The notes below the pieces were generated by a model that worked only from the letters and a program-made list of their open reading frames with translations, was not told where the DNA came from and did no database searches. Made by a program: the position numbers and the translations under genes. 57,932 nucleotides of DNA from an uncultured Kiritimatiellota bacterium (lineage in GTDB: Bacteria > Verrucomicrobiota > Kiritimatiellia > RFP12 > DVOR01), in contig CALXMW010000012.1 of NCBI GenBank assembly GCA_944389585.1, positions 1-57,932 of the forward strand, read 5' to 3'. Each line of letters begins with the position of its first letter. Position 1 is the first letter of the stretch. Of the stretch, positions 31,814 through 41,707 are shown piece after piece.

Positions 31814-33064
31814 TTACTTGTCGGTGAGGGCCGCGACGCCGGGGAGCACTTTGCCTTCGAGGTATTCGAGGGAGGCGCCGCCGCCGGTGGAGATGTGGCT
31901 CATCTTATCGGCCAGGCCGGACTTCTTGACGGCGCTGACGGAGTCGCCGCCGCCGATGATGGAGATGCCGCCGTTGGCCTTGACCTGGGCAACGGCCTCG
32001 CAGACGCCGAAGGTGCCTTTGGCGAAGGCGGGCATCTCGAAGCAGCCCATGGGGCCGTTCCAGACGACGGTCTTGGCGCCCTGGAGGGCCTCGGAGAAGA
32101 GCTTGACGGATTCGGGGCCGATGTCCAGGCCCATCCAGCCATCGGGGATCTGGGTGACGACCTGGGTGTTGGCCTCGGGGTCGAACTTGTCGGCCGCGAC
32201 GTTGTCCACGGGCAGGAGGAACTTCACGCCGCGCTCTTTGGCCAGGGCGAGCATATCGTTGGCGTAACCGATCTGGTCATCCTCGCAGAGGGAGTTGCCG
32301 ATCTGCTTGCCCTGGGCCTTGAGGAAGGTGTAGGCCATGCCGCCGCCGATGATGAGGGTGTCGACCTTGGTGAGGAGGTTCTTCACCACGGCCAGCTTGT
32401 CGGAGACCTTGGCGCCGCCGAGGATGGCGACGAAGGGGCGGACGGGGTTCTCGACCGCGGAGCCGAGGTACTGGATTTCCTTCTCCAGCAGGAAGCCGGA
32501 GACGGCGACGGGGGCGTACTTGGCGATGACGGCGGTGGAGGCGTGGGCACGGTGGGCGGCGCCGAAGGCGTCGTTGCAGTAGATGTCGCCGTAGGAGGCG
32601 AGCACCTTGGCCATTTCCTCGCACTTGGCCTTGAGCTCGGCCTTGGCGGCCTTGACCTGCTCGTCGGTCATGTCGTCGGTCTTCTTGACCTTGGCGGTCT
32701 CTTCCTTGTAGAAGCGGGTGTTCTCGAGCATGAGCACTTCGCCGGGCTTGAGGGCGGCGGCCTGCTCGGCGGCCTTGAGGCAGTCGGGCGCGAAGGCGAC
32801 GGGCTTGCCCAGGCACTTGGAGAGGTATTCGGCGACGGGCTTGAGCGAGAACTCGGGCTCGTAGCCCTTGCCCTTCGGGCGGCCCAGGTGGCTCATGAGG
32901 ACGAGGGAGCCGCCGTTGTCGAGCACGTACTTGATGGAGCCGAGGGCGCCCTGGATGCGGGTATCGTCTTTGATGACGCCGTCTTTCATGGGCACGTTGA
33001 AATCCACGCGCATGACCACGCGCTTGCCGGCGAGGTTCACGTCACGCAATGTCTTCTTGTTCAT
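31814..33064 (-). CDS. pgk: Phosphoglycerate kinase
   Basis: A 416-residue phosphoglycerate kinase, making ATP from 1,3-bisphosphoglycerate in glycolysis. Seen are R-V-D-F-N-V-P at about residues 19-25, the substrate-binding [33 protein letters not shown], and the nucleotide-site W-N-G-P-M-G and G-G-G-D-S. There is a short Lys/Glu-rich insert in the N-terminal domain. I chose the ATG at 33064 because AAGGA precedes it and the upstream frame is non-coding. It is a single-gene unit between terminators. Confidence 0.96.
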   Translation of the reverse strand: MNKKTLRDVNLAGKRVVMRVDFNVPMKDGVIKDDTRIQGALGSIKYVLDNGGSLVLMSHLGRPKGKGYEPEFSLKPVAEYLSKCLGKPVAFAPDCLKAAEQAAALKPGEVLMLENTRFYKEETAKVKKTDDMTDEQVKAAKAELKAKCEEMAKVLASYGDIYCNDAFGAAHRAHASTAVIAKYAPVAVSGFLLEKEIQYLGSAVENPVRPFVAILGGAKVSDKLAVVKNLLTKVDTLIIGGGMAYTFLKAQGKQIGNSLCEDDQIGYANDMLALAKERGVKFLLPVDNVAADKFDPEANTQVVTQIPDGWMGLDIGPESVKLFSEALQGAKTVVWNGPMGCFEMPAFAKGTFGVCEAVAQVKANGGISIIGGGDSVSAVKKSGLADKMSHISTGGGASLEYLEGKVLPGVAALTDK

Positions 33065-33101
33065 CTTCAGTCCTTCCCTGTTGTGGGTTGAAAGCATTCT
33101 T

Positions 33102-33110
33102 AGTATAGCA
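33102..33110 (-). promoter_or_regulatory. Extended -10 promoter of pgk
   Basis: Minus strand TGCTATACT (33102-33110), about 37 bp before the start codon. The -35 position (GCGCAA-like) is poor, as is usual for extended -10 promoters. Confidence 0.65.
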
Positions 33111-33170
33111 CATCCCCGCCCTTTGCGCGAGCCCTTTCGGCGGGTGGCCCGGGGGTGGCCGCGCGGCGGG

Positions 33171-33206
33171 AAAAACAAGGCGCCCCGGGCGGTCTGCCTG
33201 GGGCGC
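33171..33206 (-). terminator. Terminator of the ATP synthase operon
   Basis: GCGCCCCGGGC (33180-33190) pairs with GCCTGGGGCGC (33196-33206) over 11 bp with one G-T pair. The minus-strand transcript runs on through CTTGTTTTT. It lies 20 bp after the atpC stop. Confidence 0.8.
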
Positions 33207-33225
33207 TTGCGTGGGGTGGGGCGGG

Positions 33226-33492
33226 TCAGACGGCGAGGCGGGCGAGGGGGGTGAGGAGCTTCGCGGATTTGCCGTCCACCACGAGGATGGCGCGGGAGGT
33301 GCGGAAGGTGACCCATTCGCCGCCTTGGCGGATGCGCATGAGGCCGGGGGGGCAGGCGGCGACCATGGGCTCGTGGTGGGCCAGGACGCCGAGCTTGCCG
33401 ACGGAGGTCGTCACCTCGACGGCGGTGATGTCGTCGCCTTCGATGAAGATGCCCGAGGGCGTCTCGATGCAGAAGTGGAAGGGGGTCTCCAT
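33226..33492 (-). CDS. atpC: ATP synthase epsilon subunit, short form
   Basis: An 88-residue F1 epsilon subunit, part of the central stalk that turns with gamma. It covers only the N-terminal beta-sandwich: [30 protein letters not shown], and A-I-L-V-V-D-G. The usual C-terminal helical hairpin of about 45 residues, which inhibits ATP hydrolysis in many bacteria, is absent. The stop is followed quickly by the operon terminator, so the shortness is real and not a frameshift. The ATG at 33492 was chosen because it begins the fold; it is 14 bp after atpD. Confidence 0.9.
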   Translation of the reverse strand: METPFHFCIETPSGIFIEGDDITAVEVTTSVGKLGVLAHHEPMVAACPPGLMRIRQGGEWVTFRTSRAILVVDGKSAKLLTPLARLAV

Positions 33493-33506
33493 GGGCGCGT
33501 CCCCGC

Positions 33507-34955
<1,449 letters not shown>

Positions 34956-35828
34956 TCAGTTCAGCGCTTCGGCGCCGGAGACGATTTCGGTGAGCTCGTT
35001 GGTGATGGCGGCCTGGCGGGCGCGATTGCGCTGGGTCTTGAGCTCTTTGATCATGGCCTGGAGGTTCAGGGTGGAGTTGTCCATGGCCATGACGCGGGCG
35101 GCGAGCTCGCCGGTCGCGGAGTGCAACATCGCGTAGTAGATCGAGAGTTGGATCCAGAGGTAGCAGATGTTCTCGAGGAGGCTTTCGTCGTTGGGCTCGA
35201 TGTTCTCGGGCAGCGGCATGGGCTGGGCCTTGACCTTGGGCACGGGCGGGCGCGCGTCGGGGAGGAGGCGCTCGGTGCGGCAGTCGTTGGTCATCGAGTT
35301 GACGAAGTGGTTGGAGATGAGCCAGATCTCGTCGTAGAAGCGCCAGTGGAAGAGGCGCATGACGAACTTGGCCACGCGGTCGGAGTCCCTCACGTCCGGA
35401 TGGCTGGAGGCGGGGAGGACCTTGGAGAGGCCGGGGAACTCGTTCTTGAGCACGCCGTAGGCCTTCTGCCCGACGTAGAGGTGGTCGATCTTGGCGGCGC
35501 GCGCCTTGTGCTTGGCGTGGAACTCCTTGACGGCGCGGACGACGGCGGTGTTGAAGCCGCCGCAGAGGCCGCGGTCGGCGCTCATCACGATCAGCAGGAT
35601 CTTGCTGTCCTTCTCCGGCGGGGGCTGGAGGAGGCGGTTTTTGGCGAAGCGCGGCTGGAGCACCACGTTTGCCAGGGCGAAGAGGGCGCGCGTGAAGCCT
35701 TCGGGCTTGGAGAGCTCGCTTTGCACGCGGTGGAGGTGCGAGCCGGCGACCAGCTTCATGGTGCCGGTGACGCGCCCCATGCTGGCCATGGAGGCCAGGC
35801 GTTCGTTGTACTCGCGCAAGCTGGGCAT
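34956..35828 (-). CDS. atpG: ATP synthase gamma subunit
   Basis: A 290-residue rotor shaft subunit. The N-terminal helix (L-R-E-Y-N-E-R-L-A-S-M-A-S-M-G-R-V-T) and C-terminal helix (N-R-A-R-Q-A-A-I-T-N-E-L-T-E-I-V-S-G-A-E-A) form the coiled coil inside the alpha-beta ring, and M-S-A-D-R-G-L-C-G-G-F-N is the gamma signature. The middle (about residues 175-210) carries a variable Pro-rich loop. It starts 6 bp after atpA. Confidence 0.95.
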   Translation of the reverse strand: MPSLREYNERLASMASMGRVTGTMKLVAGSHLHRVQSELSKPEGFTRALFALANVVLQPRFAKNRLLQPPPEKDSKILLIVMSADRGLCGGFNTAVVRAVKEFHAKHKARAAKIDHLYVGQKAYGVLKNEFPGLSKVLPASSHPDVRDSDRVAKFVMRLFHWRFYDEIWLISNHFVNSMTNDCRTERLLPDARPPVPKVKAQPMPLPENIEPNDESLLENICYLWIQLSIYYAMLHSATGELAARVMAMDNSTLNLQAMIKELKTQRNRARQAAITNELTEIVSGAEALN

Positions 35829-35834
35829 GGCCGG

Positions 35835-37361
35835 TTACTTCTTCTGTTGGAAGGGGGTGAGCACTTCCTTCATGAGGTCGTCGAGGAGGCCCTTGAGCTC
35901 GTCGTCGAGGACGGGGCTCTTGCGGAAGCGCGCGTCGTAGGCCTGGCCGGTGGCCGATTCGGAGAGGGCCGTGCGCAGGGCTTTGAGGGCCTCGGGCAGG
36001 CGGGTGACGGGGATGCGCACCAGCCATTTGTTGGTGCCGGCGTAGAGGACGGCCACCTGCTCGGCGACGGTCTTGGGGCTGCCGGGCATCTGGCGGATGG
36101 CGTGCATGAGGGCGCGGCCGGTGGCCAGCTGCTCGAGCGTGCCGGCGTCGAGGTCGGAGGAGAAGGAGGAGAAGGCCTCGAGCTCGCGGTATTGCGCCAG
36201 CATCACGCGCAGGGGGCCGGCGACCTTCTTCATGGCCTTGACCTGGGCGTCGCCGCCCACGCGGGAGACGGAGATGCCGGGGTTGATGGCGGGGCGCTGG
36301 CCTTCGTGGAAGAGGCCGGCCTCAAGGAAGATCTGCCCGTCGGTGATGGAGATGACGTTCGTGGGGATGTAGGCGGAGATGTCGTTGGCTTGCGTCTCGA
36401 CGATGGGCAGGGCGGTCATGCTGCCGCCGCCTTTGGCGTCGGAGAGCTGGGCGGCGCGCTCCAACAGGCGGCTGTGGAGGTAGAAGACGTCGCCGGGGAA
36501 GGCCTCGCGGCCCGGCGGGCGGCGCAGGAGCAGGGACATCTGGCGGTAGGCCTGGGCGTGCTTGGTCAGGTCGTCGTAGATGACCAGGGCGTGGCCGCCG
36601 CGGTTCATCCAGTATTCGGCCATGGCGCAGCCGGCGTAGGGCGCGAGGTACTGCAACGGCGCGGGCTCGGAGGCGTTGGCCAGGACGATGGTGGTGTAGG
36701 CCATGGCCCCGGCGTCCTCAAGCTGTTTGTGGAGGGCCGCGACGGTGGAGAGCTTTTGGCCGATGGCCACGTAGAAGCAGTGGACGTCGCCGCCCTTTTG
36801 GTTGAGGATGGCGTCGATGGCGATGGTGGTCTTGCCGGTTTTGCGGTCGCCGATGATGAGCTCGCGCTGGCCGCGGCCGATGGGGGTGAGCGCGTCGATG
36901 GCCACCAGGCCGGTCTGCATCGGGGTGTCGACGTTTCGGCGCTCGACGATGGAGGCGGCGGCGGCCTCGACGGGCATCTGGGCGTCCGCGGCGATGGGGC
37001 CTTTGCCGTCGAGCGGGCGGCCGAGGGCGTCGACGACGCGCCCGGTGAGGGCGGGGCCGGCGGGCACGGAGACGACGCGGCCGGTGCGGTGGAAGCGGTC
37101 GCCCTCGCGCACGTTGATGTCGCTGTCGAGGACGGCGATGCCCACCACGTCCTCCTCCAGGTTCAGCGCCAGGCCGGCCACGCCGTTCTCGGTCTCGACC
37201 AGCTCGTTGTACATCACGCCTTCCAGGCCGTCGACGCGGGCGATGCCGTCGCCGACGGTGAGCACGGTGCCGAACTCGGTGGTGTCGATGCGCTTGTCCA
37301 TCCCTTCCATGCGCTGACGCAGGAGGGCGGAGAGTTCATCGGGTTTCAGTTGGGTCTTCAT
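35835..37361 (-). CDS. atpA: ATP synthase alpha subunit
   Basis: A 508-residue F1 alpha subunit. The nucleotide site [17 protein letters not shown], and the signature [14 protein letters not shown] are present. It forms non-catalytic nucleotide sites alternating with beta. The C-terminus is a helical bundle. GAGGAC precedes the ATG at 37361. Standard length. Confidence 0.97.
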   Translation of the reverse strand: MKTQLKPDELSALLRQRMEGMDKRIDTTEFGTVLTVGDGIARVDGLEGVMYNELVETENGVAGLALNLEEDVVGIAVLDSDINVREGDRFHRTGRVVSVPAGPALTGRVVDALGRPLDGKGPIAADAQMPVEAAAASIVERRNVDTPMQTGLVAIDALTPIGRGQRELIIGDRKTGKTTIAIDAILNQKGGDVHCFYVAIGQKLSTVAALHKQLEDAGAMAYTTIVLANASEPAPLQYLAPYAGCAMAEYWMNRGGHALVIYDDLTKHAQAYRQMSLLLRRPPGREAFPGDVFYLHSRLLERAAQLSDAKGGGSMTALPIVETQANDISAYIPTNVISITDGQIFLEAGLFHEGQRPAINPGISVSRVGGDAQVKAMKKVAGPLRVMLAQYRELEAFSSFSSDLDAGTLEQLATGRALMHAIRQMPGSPKTVAEQVAVLYAGTNKWLVRIPVTRLPEALKALRTALSESATGQAYDARFRKSPVLDDELKGLLDDLMKEVLTPFQQKK

Positions 37362-37374
37362 CGGTTGTCAGTCC

Positions 37375-37917
37375 TCAAATTGCAAAGGCTTGGCGCAGGC
37401 GGCGGAGGCGGCCGGCCAGGGAGCCGTCGATTTGGGTGTGGCCCGCGCGCACGACCAGCCCGGCGCCCAGGCGCGGGTCGGTCTCGACGGTGATGCGGGT
37501 CTTGGGGCCGTAGGCCGCGAGGGCTTTCTCGCGCAGGCCGGCCTCCGTGGTGGGGGAGGGCGGCGCGGCGAAGACGAGCGCCACGTCCAGCCGGCCCTCG
37601 GCCTTGTCGGCGAAGCGGCGGAAGCTTTTCACGAGGCTGGGGACGGCCCCCATGAGGCCGTTGGCGGAGAGGGCCTCGAGGAGGGCGAGGGTGGGGGGGG
37701 CCATCGTCTCGCCCCAGAGGGCGTCGACCTGCTCACGGTGACCGGCGCGCGGCAGGCTGTGGAAGGCGCGCGCCCAGTCGCGGAAGGGTTTGGAGCCTTC
37801 CCATTGGGCGGCGAGCGCTTCCATGTCCTCGCGCACGCGCCCCAGGCAGCCCAAATCCCGGGCGGCTTGGACGAGGGCGCGGGCGTAGGGGCGGACGGCT
37901 TCCTCTTCGTTTACCAT
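37375..37917 (-). CDS. atpH: ATP synthase delta subunit
   Basis: A 180-residue peripheral stalk (OSCP) subunit that ties the b stalk to the top of F1. The helical N-terminal domain (R-P-Y-A-R-A-L-V-Q-A-A-R-D-L-G) and the C-terminal signature L-G-A-G-L-V-V-R-A-G-H-T-Q-I-D-G-S are present. The ATG at 37917 was chosen over a long upstream antiphase frame; it lies 8 bp after atpF and begins the fold. Confidence 0.9.
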   Translation of the reverse strand: MVNEEEAVRPYARALVQAARDLGCLGRVREDMEALAAQWEGSKPFRDWARAFHSLPRAGHREQVDALWGETMAPPTLALLEALSANGLMGAVPSLVKSFRRFADKAEGRLDVALVFAAPPSPTTEAGLREKALAAYGPKTRITVETDPRLGAGLVVRAGHTQIDGSLAGRLRRLRQAFAI

Positions 37918-37925
37918 CGCTTGCC

Positions 37926-38498
37926 TCAGCTGAACCGCACGTCGGCGGCGATTTTGTCCTGGTAGGCCTGGCGTTGCGCGTCGGTCAGGAGGCCGGGGAG
38001 CATCCGGTCGAGCGCGGCGGCGATTTCGCCCCCGGCCTTTTCGGAGAGCTTGCGCAGGGCGGCGGCGCGTTCGTCGGCGAGGTTGGCCTCGGCGGCGCGG
38101 CGTTTGGCGGCGATGGCCTCGCGGGCCTCGGTCTCCATCTCGGCGATGTGCTTGCGCGTGGCGGCGGCGATGGCGTCGGCCTTGGCGCGGGCGTCGCGCT
38201 CGGCGTCGGCCACGGTTTGGGCGGCCTTGGCGTCGGCCTCTTCGGCGGCCTTGCGGGCGGCGGCGGCGTCGTCGAGGGAGGAGCGTATTTCCTCCTCGCG
38301 GCTCTCGATGTAGCGCAGGATGGGCTTCCAGAGGAACTTGCCCAGTACCACGAAGGCGATGAGGAAGGCCGCCCACGTCAGCCCGACGACCAGCTCGTTG
38401 AACGCCATTACGGAGGAGGATTCGGGGAGGGCCTCCTCGACCGGCTGCGTCTCGATGGCCTGCGTCTGGGCCTGGGCGTCTGGCGTCTGCGTTTCCAT
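37926..38498 (-). CDS. atpF: ATP synthase b subunit
   Basis: A 190-residue stator subunit. A membrane helix at about residues 32-55 (E-L-V-V-G-L-T-W-A-A-F-L-I-A-F) is followed by W-K-P-I-L-R-Y-I-E-S-R and then a long charged, Ala-rich coiled coil to about residue 165. The N-terminal 28 residues are Gln/Thr/Glu rich and unusual. The ATG at 38498 has AAGGGG ahead; a GTG at 38516 overlapping atpE is less likely. Confidence 0.92.
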   Translation of the reverse strand: METQTPDAQAQTQAIETQPVEEALPESSSVMAFNELVVGLTWAAFLIAFVVLGKFLWKPILRYIESREEEIRSSLDDAAAARKAAEEADAKAAQTVADAERDARAKADAIAAATRKHIAEMETEAREAIAAKRRAAEANLADERAAALRKLSEKAGGEIAAALDRMLPGLLTDAQRQAYQDKIAADVRFS

Positions 38499-38512
38499 GC
38501 AACGCCCCTTGG

Positions 38513-38710
38513 TCACTTGATGAAGGCAAGCACGACGGCGAAGAGGGCCACACCTTCGACCAGCGCCGCGGCGATCAACATCGCGGTCTGAAGTTTGCCC
38601 GCCATCTCGGGCTGGCGCGCCATGCCGTTCAGGGCGCCCCAGGCGGCCAGACCAATGCCGATGCCCGCGCCAATGGCCGCAAGACCCGCACCGATTGCAC
38701 TCATGCTCAT
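38513..38710 (-). CDS. atpE: ATP synthase c subunit
   Basis: A 65-residue hairpin of two membrane helices; copies form the rotor ring. The polar loop A-R-Q-P-E and the ion-binding Glu in A-L-V-E-G-V-A are visible. The first helix lacks the Gln, and Gly rather than Ser or Thr follows the Glu, so the pattern does not match Na+-binding c subunits; proton coupling is inferred. It is slightly shorter than average because the N-terminus is minimal. AGAGGA precedes the ATG at 38710. Confidence 0.94.
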   Translation of the reverse strand: MSMSAIGAGLAAIGAGIGIGLAAWGALNGMARQPEMAGKLQTAMLIAAALVEGVALFAVVLAFIK

Positions 38711-38733
38711 CTCATGTTCCTCTCTGATGTGTG

Positions 38734-39525
38734 TCAGTGTTGGGGATGAACCATCATCCCGATGAAGACCGCCGCCAGCATCGTGAAGACGTAGGCCTGG
38801 AGGCAAGCGACGAAAAGCTCGAAAAAGTAAAGCAGGGAGGCGACGAGGATCGTCGGGCAGGCGTACCAGCCGACGATGGCCGTCATGGCGGCCATGATAT
38901 AGAGCATGATGTGCCCGCCCATCATGTTGGCGAAGAGACGGATCATCAACGCCGCCGTGCGCGTGAAGAAGGAGATGACCTCCATCACGAACATCAGCGG
39001 GCGCATCGGCCAGGGCAGGCCAGCGGGCAGAAAGGCCGCGAGCGTCCCGCGCGCGCCGCCCAGCCACACCGTCGCCACCAGCGCCACCGCGAAGAAGACG
39101 AGCGAGAGCGCGCCCGTGACGTTGACGTTGCCGGTGACGCAGGAGAAGATGGGAATGAGCCCCAGCAGGTTCGCCACCAGGATGAACAGGAAGAGCGTGC
39201 AGAAGAAGGGGATGAAGCCGCGCCCCTGGCCCTTGCCGCCGAAGTTCGGCTCGACCATCTCGTCACGGATGAAGAGGACGTATTTCTCCATCAACAGGCC
39301 GAAGCCGCGTGGCACACGGCCGATTTGCCGCCGCGCCAAGAAGGCGATGAGGCACAAAATCAGCGTCACCACGCCCAACATCACGACGTCGTTGTGAAAA
39401 ATGGCCAGCTTGGGAAGCCCCAGCTCGGAGAGCCATGAGGAGAAGGTGCTCGCATCCGGCGTTCCCTCGTGGTGCATCACGTGGTGGTTCACGTATTCCT
39501 GGAACATCAACAGACGCTCTTGCAT
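38734..39525 (-). CDS. atpB: ATP synthase a subunit
   Basis: A 263-residue proton-channel subunit, with six or so membrane helices. Conserved channel sequence is seen in T-A-A-L-M-I-R-L-F-A-N-M-M-G-G-H, holding the essential Arg, and Q-A-Y-V-F-T-M-L-A-A-V-F near the C-terminus. It is the first gene of the operon; no atpI or atpQ precedes it. AGGAAG precedes the ATG at 39525. Confidence 0.95.
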   Translation of the reverse strand: MQERLLMFQEYVNHHVMHHEGTPDASTFSSWLSELGLPKLAIFHNDVVMLGVVTLILCLIAFLARRQIGRVPRGFGLLMEKYVLFIRDEMVEPNFGGKGQGRGFIPFFCTLFLFILVANLLGLIPIFSCVTGNVNVTGALSLVFFAVALVATVWLGGARGTLAAFLPAGLPWPMRPLMFVMEVISFFTRTAALMIRLFANMMGGHIMLYIMAAMTAIVGWYACPTILVASLLYFFELFVACLQAYVFTMLAAVFIGMMVHPQH

Positions 39526-39553
39526 GCGACTTCCTCATCGAATAGATATGAAC

Positions 39554-39583
39554 ACTGTACTCCTTTTCGTCCACCACCGTCAA
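39554..39583 (-). promoter_or_regulatory. Promoter of the ATP synthase operon
   Basis: Minus strand: TTGACG (39578-39583), 18-bp spacer, TACAGT (39554-39559), about 29 bp before the atpB start. A second -10-like TATACT is seen upstream on the same strand near 39677-39682, without a clear -35. Confidence 0.65.
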
Positions 39584-39873
39584 GCCTTTTTTAGGGCGTT
39601 TTCGGGGAGGATTTAACGTTTTCTTAGCCGTGCTCTAACACTTCCCTGCGGGTTTCGGTTCTACCCTGTTTGAGGAGTATAAAAACAAGAATGCTTTATG
39701 TTGTCCGCCAGGTATGTAAATGCCTCGGGCCGCTTTGGTTCGCCCGCTTGGGCAAACAAAAAAAGTTTTCAGGGCGGCTTGCAAAGGCCCCTTGTCTTCC
39801 CAATCCATGGCCGCCCGCGAACGGTCGCCTGCGCGCCCCAGGCGGCGGAGGCCCGCGGCGTGGCCAAGGAACC
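39584..39873. other. Intergenic region between the atp operon and the NYN gene
   Basis: About 290 bp without a supported gene. It contains -10-like elements on both strands near 39677-39684 (TATACT minus, TATAAA plus), a hairpin TTCGCCC/GGGCAAA near 39738-39755 followed by a poly-A run, and GCCTG/CAGGC near 39830-39845. A small regulatory RNA is possible but I see no decisive structure. Confidence 0.35.
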
Positions 39874-39902
39874 TTGCCTTTTTGGGGCGCTTGTGCCATA
39901 CT
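39874..39902 (+). promoter_or_regulatory. Promoter of the NYN-domain gene
   Basis: Plus strand: TTGCCT (39874-39879), 17-bp spacer, CATACT (39897-39902). Leader of about 50 nt; AAGGA lies 7 nt ahead of the ATG at 39959. Confidence 0.6.
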
Positions 39903-39958
39903 ATTGGAAGCCTTTTCCAAGGTGGACGGGCAAGCACATATTGAAGAAAGGAACCAAC

Positions 39959-40846
39959 ATGGCTATTCGCGCAATGATATTCATCGACGGGTGCTGGCTT
40001 TACAAGGGCCGTCAGGCGCTCTTCGACAAACTCGGCGAAAAAGGGTTTGAGATCGACTACAAGCGCATCCCAGACATCATCGCCCAGGCGCTGGCGGAGA
40101 TCAGCGGCCAGGAGGTGGATATCGTCAGGACGTGCTACTACGGCACGATCCCGGTGAACAAGGTGGGCTACAACCCCGCCAAGCAGAAGGTGTTCTATGA
40201 TTTCCTCGGCGACCAGTGCGGCTACGAGATGGACATCACGGAAATCGACTTCCGCAAGGAGCCCAACGCGATGCCAGACGGCAAGTGGGTGAACGCGAAC
40301 CTGGCTTCGGAGATGACCTACTTCGCCACCGTCCCGGGCGCCTACGACGTGGCCGTCCTGGTGGGCGGCGACGCGGACTACGTCCCCGTCCTGCGCCGTG
40401 TCCGCGCCCTCGGCAAGCGCGTCCAGCTCGTCGCCATGAACGCGGTGCGCGGCCACGCCATCACCCACAAATCCCTGCTCACGGCCAAGGGCTGCTTCGA
40501 CTTCCCGCACATGTTCATGGATGAGCACGCCGCCGACTTCCGCCTCCGCCGCGAGGCCCAGCGCCGCGTCTGCATGAACTGCGGCAAGGAGGAGGAGACC
40601 ACCTGGGGCGGCGAGGAGTTCTACTGCGCCGAGTGCCGCGCCAAGCGCGCCCGCCGCGTCCGCGTCTGCGACAACTGCGGCAAGGAGGAGGAGACGACCT
40701 GGGACAAGGACTTCTTCTACTGTTCCGACTGCCGCGCCAAATACCGCGCCTCCGAGGCCGCCAAGCACGGCGCGCCGGCGGTCTCCGTCGAGGGCGAGAC
40801 GGCCACCATGCGCGTCTCCCTCACGCCCACCGCGCCCGCACGCTGA
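39959..40846 (+). CDS. NYN (PIN-like) domain ribonuclease-like protein with two zinc ribbons
   Basis: A 295-residue protein. Residues 1-180 form a NYN/LabA-type PIN-like domain: I-F-I-D-G-C-W-L-Y with the first catalytic Asp, Y-Y-G-T-I-P, and D-V-A-V-L-V-G-G-D-A-D-Y-V-P-V-L with the last acidic residues, an arrangement expected of a metal-dependent RNase. The C-terminal part has two near-identical zinc ribbons: Cys205, 208, 223, 226 and Cys237, 240, 255, 258, each sharing C-G-K-E-E-E-T-T-W. The ribbons probably bind RNA or ribosome-associated partners. I chose the ATG at 39959 for its AAGGA; the upstream frame crosses the promoter. RNA target is unknown. Confidence 0.8.
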   Translation: MAIRAMIFIDGCWLYKGRQALFDKLGEKGFEIDYKRIPDIIAQALAEISGQEVDIVRTCYYGTIPVNKVGYNPAKQKVFYDFLGDQCGYEMDITEIDFRKEPNAMPDGKWVNANLASEMTYFATVPGAYDVAVLVGGDADYVPVLRRVRALGKRVQLVAMNAVRGHAITHKSLLTAKGCFDFPHMFMDEHAADFRLRREAQRRVCMNCGKEEETTWGGEEFYCAECRAKRARRVRVCDNCGKEEETTWDKDFFYCSDCRAKYRASEAAKHGAPAVSVEGETATMRVSLTPTAPAR

Positions 40847-40863
40847 GCGGCGCGCGTTTTGTC

Positions 40864-40900
40864 AAGCGGGCGGCGGGCTTCCCGCCGCCCGCTTGCTTTT
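40864..40900 (+). terminator. Terminator of the NYN-domain gene
   Basis: AAGCGGGCGGCGGG (40864-40877), loop CTT, CCCGCCGCCCGCTT (40881-40894), then GCTTTT. A 14-bp perfect stem. Confidence 0.85.
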
Positions 40901-40911
40901 GCCGTGGGCAC

Positions 40912-40940
40912 AAAAAAGGCACAGGCCGCGGCCCGTGCCT
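40912..40940 (-). terminator. Terminator of the HU gene
   Basis: AGGCAC (40917-40922) pairs with GTGCCT (40935-40940) around an inner GGCC/GGCC stem; the minus-strand transcript then runs through six U residues. Confidence 0.8.
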
Positions 40941-40966
40941 CGATGCGCCTTTGGTGGCGTGGCCGC

Positions 40967-41275
40967 TTAGCCCAGGACCTTGTCCTTGATGAGCTTGGAG
41001 ACCGTGAACTTGAGGGTCTTCTTCGCGGGGATCTGGATGGTCTCGCCGGTGCGGATGTTGCGGCCGGTGCGGGCCTTGCGGGTGGCGACGGAGAACTTGC
41101 CGAGGCCGGGGAGGGTGAAGGGGGCTTTCTTGGTCTCCTTGGCCACCAGGTCGGTGAGAGCGGCGTAGACGTCCTCGACGGACTTCTTGGTGTAGCCGGT
41201 GGCATCGGCGATGGCGTCGATGATCTGGCCCTTGGTGAGGGGCTTGGCGGGGGCTTTGGTCTTTTTGGTAGCCAT
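40967..41275 (-). CDS. HU-family DNA-binding protein
   Basis: A 102-residue histone-like protein that bends and compacts DNA. After a Lys-rich N-terminal tail (A-T-K-K-T-K-A-P-A-K-P-L) the HU fold is complete: helices with T-K-G-Q-I-I-D-A-I-A-D-A-T-G, and the beta-arm region G-L-G-K-F-S-V-A-T-R-K-A-R-T-G-R-N with R-T-G-E-T-I-Q-I-P-A. The tail of about 12 residues is longer than in E. coli HU, resembling PVC and actinobacterial variants. AGGAG precedes the ATG at 41275. Confidence 0.94.
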   Translation of the reverse strand: MATKKTKAPAKPLTKGQIIDAIADATGYTKKSVEDVYAALTDLVAKETKKAPFTLPGLGKFSVATRKARTGRNIRTGETIQIPAKKTLKFTVSKLIKDKVLG

Positions 41276-41549
41276 GTTCTGGTTACTCCTGTTTCTTGTT
41301 GTCGTGTACACGCCGGGGCACGGGCGGGCCGCGTCCCGATGCGTTTATTATTGCGTTTCCATGGGCGGAATGCAAGCGAAAAAAGCGTCCGCGCCCAACG
41401 CCCCCAGCGCCTGGCCGTGCGCGAGGCGGGGGTATGCCCCCAAACGGGCGGCACACAAGAGAAAAAAAGTTTGGCCCGGCGGTGGGGGGCGGGAGGGTTG
41501 GAAATCCTTGCGGGGGCGGCTTGCTGGGGCTAACTCCGCGAGGCTTGGC
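41276..41549. other. Intergenic region between HU and the NrdR boxes
   Basis: About 270 bp shared by the divergent HU and nrdD units. It holds the HU promoter (41347-41375) and a GC-rich stretch with the perfect palindrome GGGGGTATGCCCCC near 41424-41437. No ORF with a ribosome binding site is seen. Confidence 0.5.
41347..41375 (-). promoter_or_regulatory. Promoter of the HU gene
   Basis: Minus strand: TTGCAT (41370-41375), 17-bp spacer, AATAAT (41347-41352). Leader of about 65 nt to the HU start. Confidence 0.6.
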
Positions 41550-41565
41550 ATACTAGATATTGTGT
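41550..41565 (+). promoter_or_regulatory. NrdR box 1
   Basis: ATACTAGATATTGTGT matches the near-palindromic NrdR consensus (ACACWATATMTWGTGT-like) at most positions. It is separated by 15 bp from a second box, the spacing typical of tandem NrdR sites before ribonucleotide reductase genes. Confidence 0.75.
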
Positions 41566-41580
41566 ATTGACAGGCGCGGC

Positions 41581-41596
41581 GCAATACATCTAGTTT
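41581..41596 (+). promoter_or_regulatory. NrdR box 2
   Basis: GCAATACATCTAGTTT shares CAATA-ATCTAGT with the reverse complement of box 1. It overlaps the -35 element of the nrdD promoter by two bases, so NrdR bound here would block RNA polymerase. Centre-to-centre distance to box 1 is 31 bp, about three helical turns. Confidence 0.75.
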
Positions 41597-41622
41597 GACA
41601 TTGGCGCAGGGTTTGGTATTCT
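41595..41622 (+). promoter_or_regulatory. Promoter of nrdD-nrdG
   Basis: TTGACA (41595-41600), 16-bp spacer, TATTCT (41617-41622). RNA would start near 41629, leaving a leader of about 80 nt. Confidence 0.75.
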
Positions 41623-41707
41623 CCCCTTGTTTTCCGCCGGGTTGTCGCAACGCCGCGTGGCGTTGGTGCCCGGGGATGAAAAGCGTTCATCAAACCGAGC
41701 CTGAACC

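Noticed and set aside
39635..39740. Minus-strand protein-like frame before the atp operon
   Set aside because: No start codon with a ribosome binding site; it overlaps promoter elements for the flanking genes and is part of a longer antisense frame of the NYN gene.
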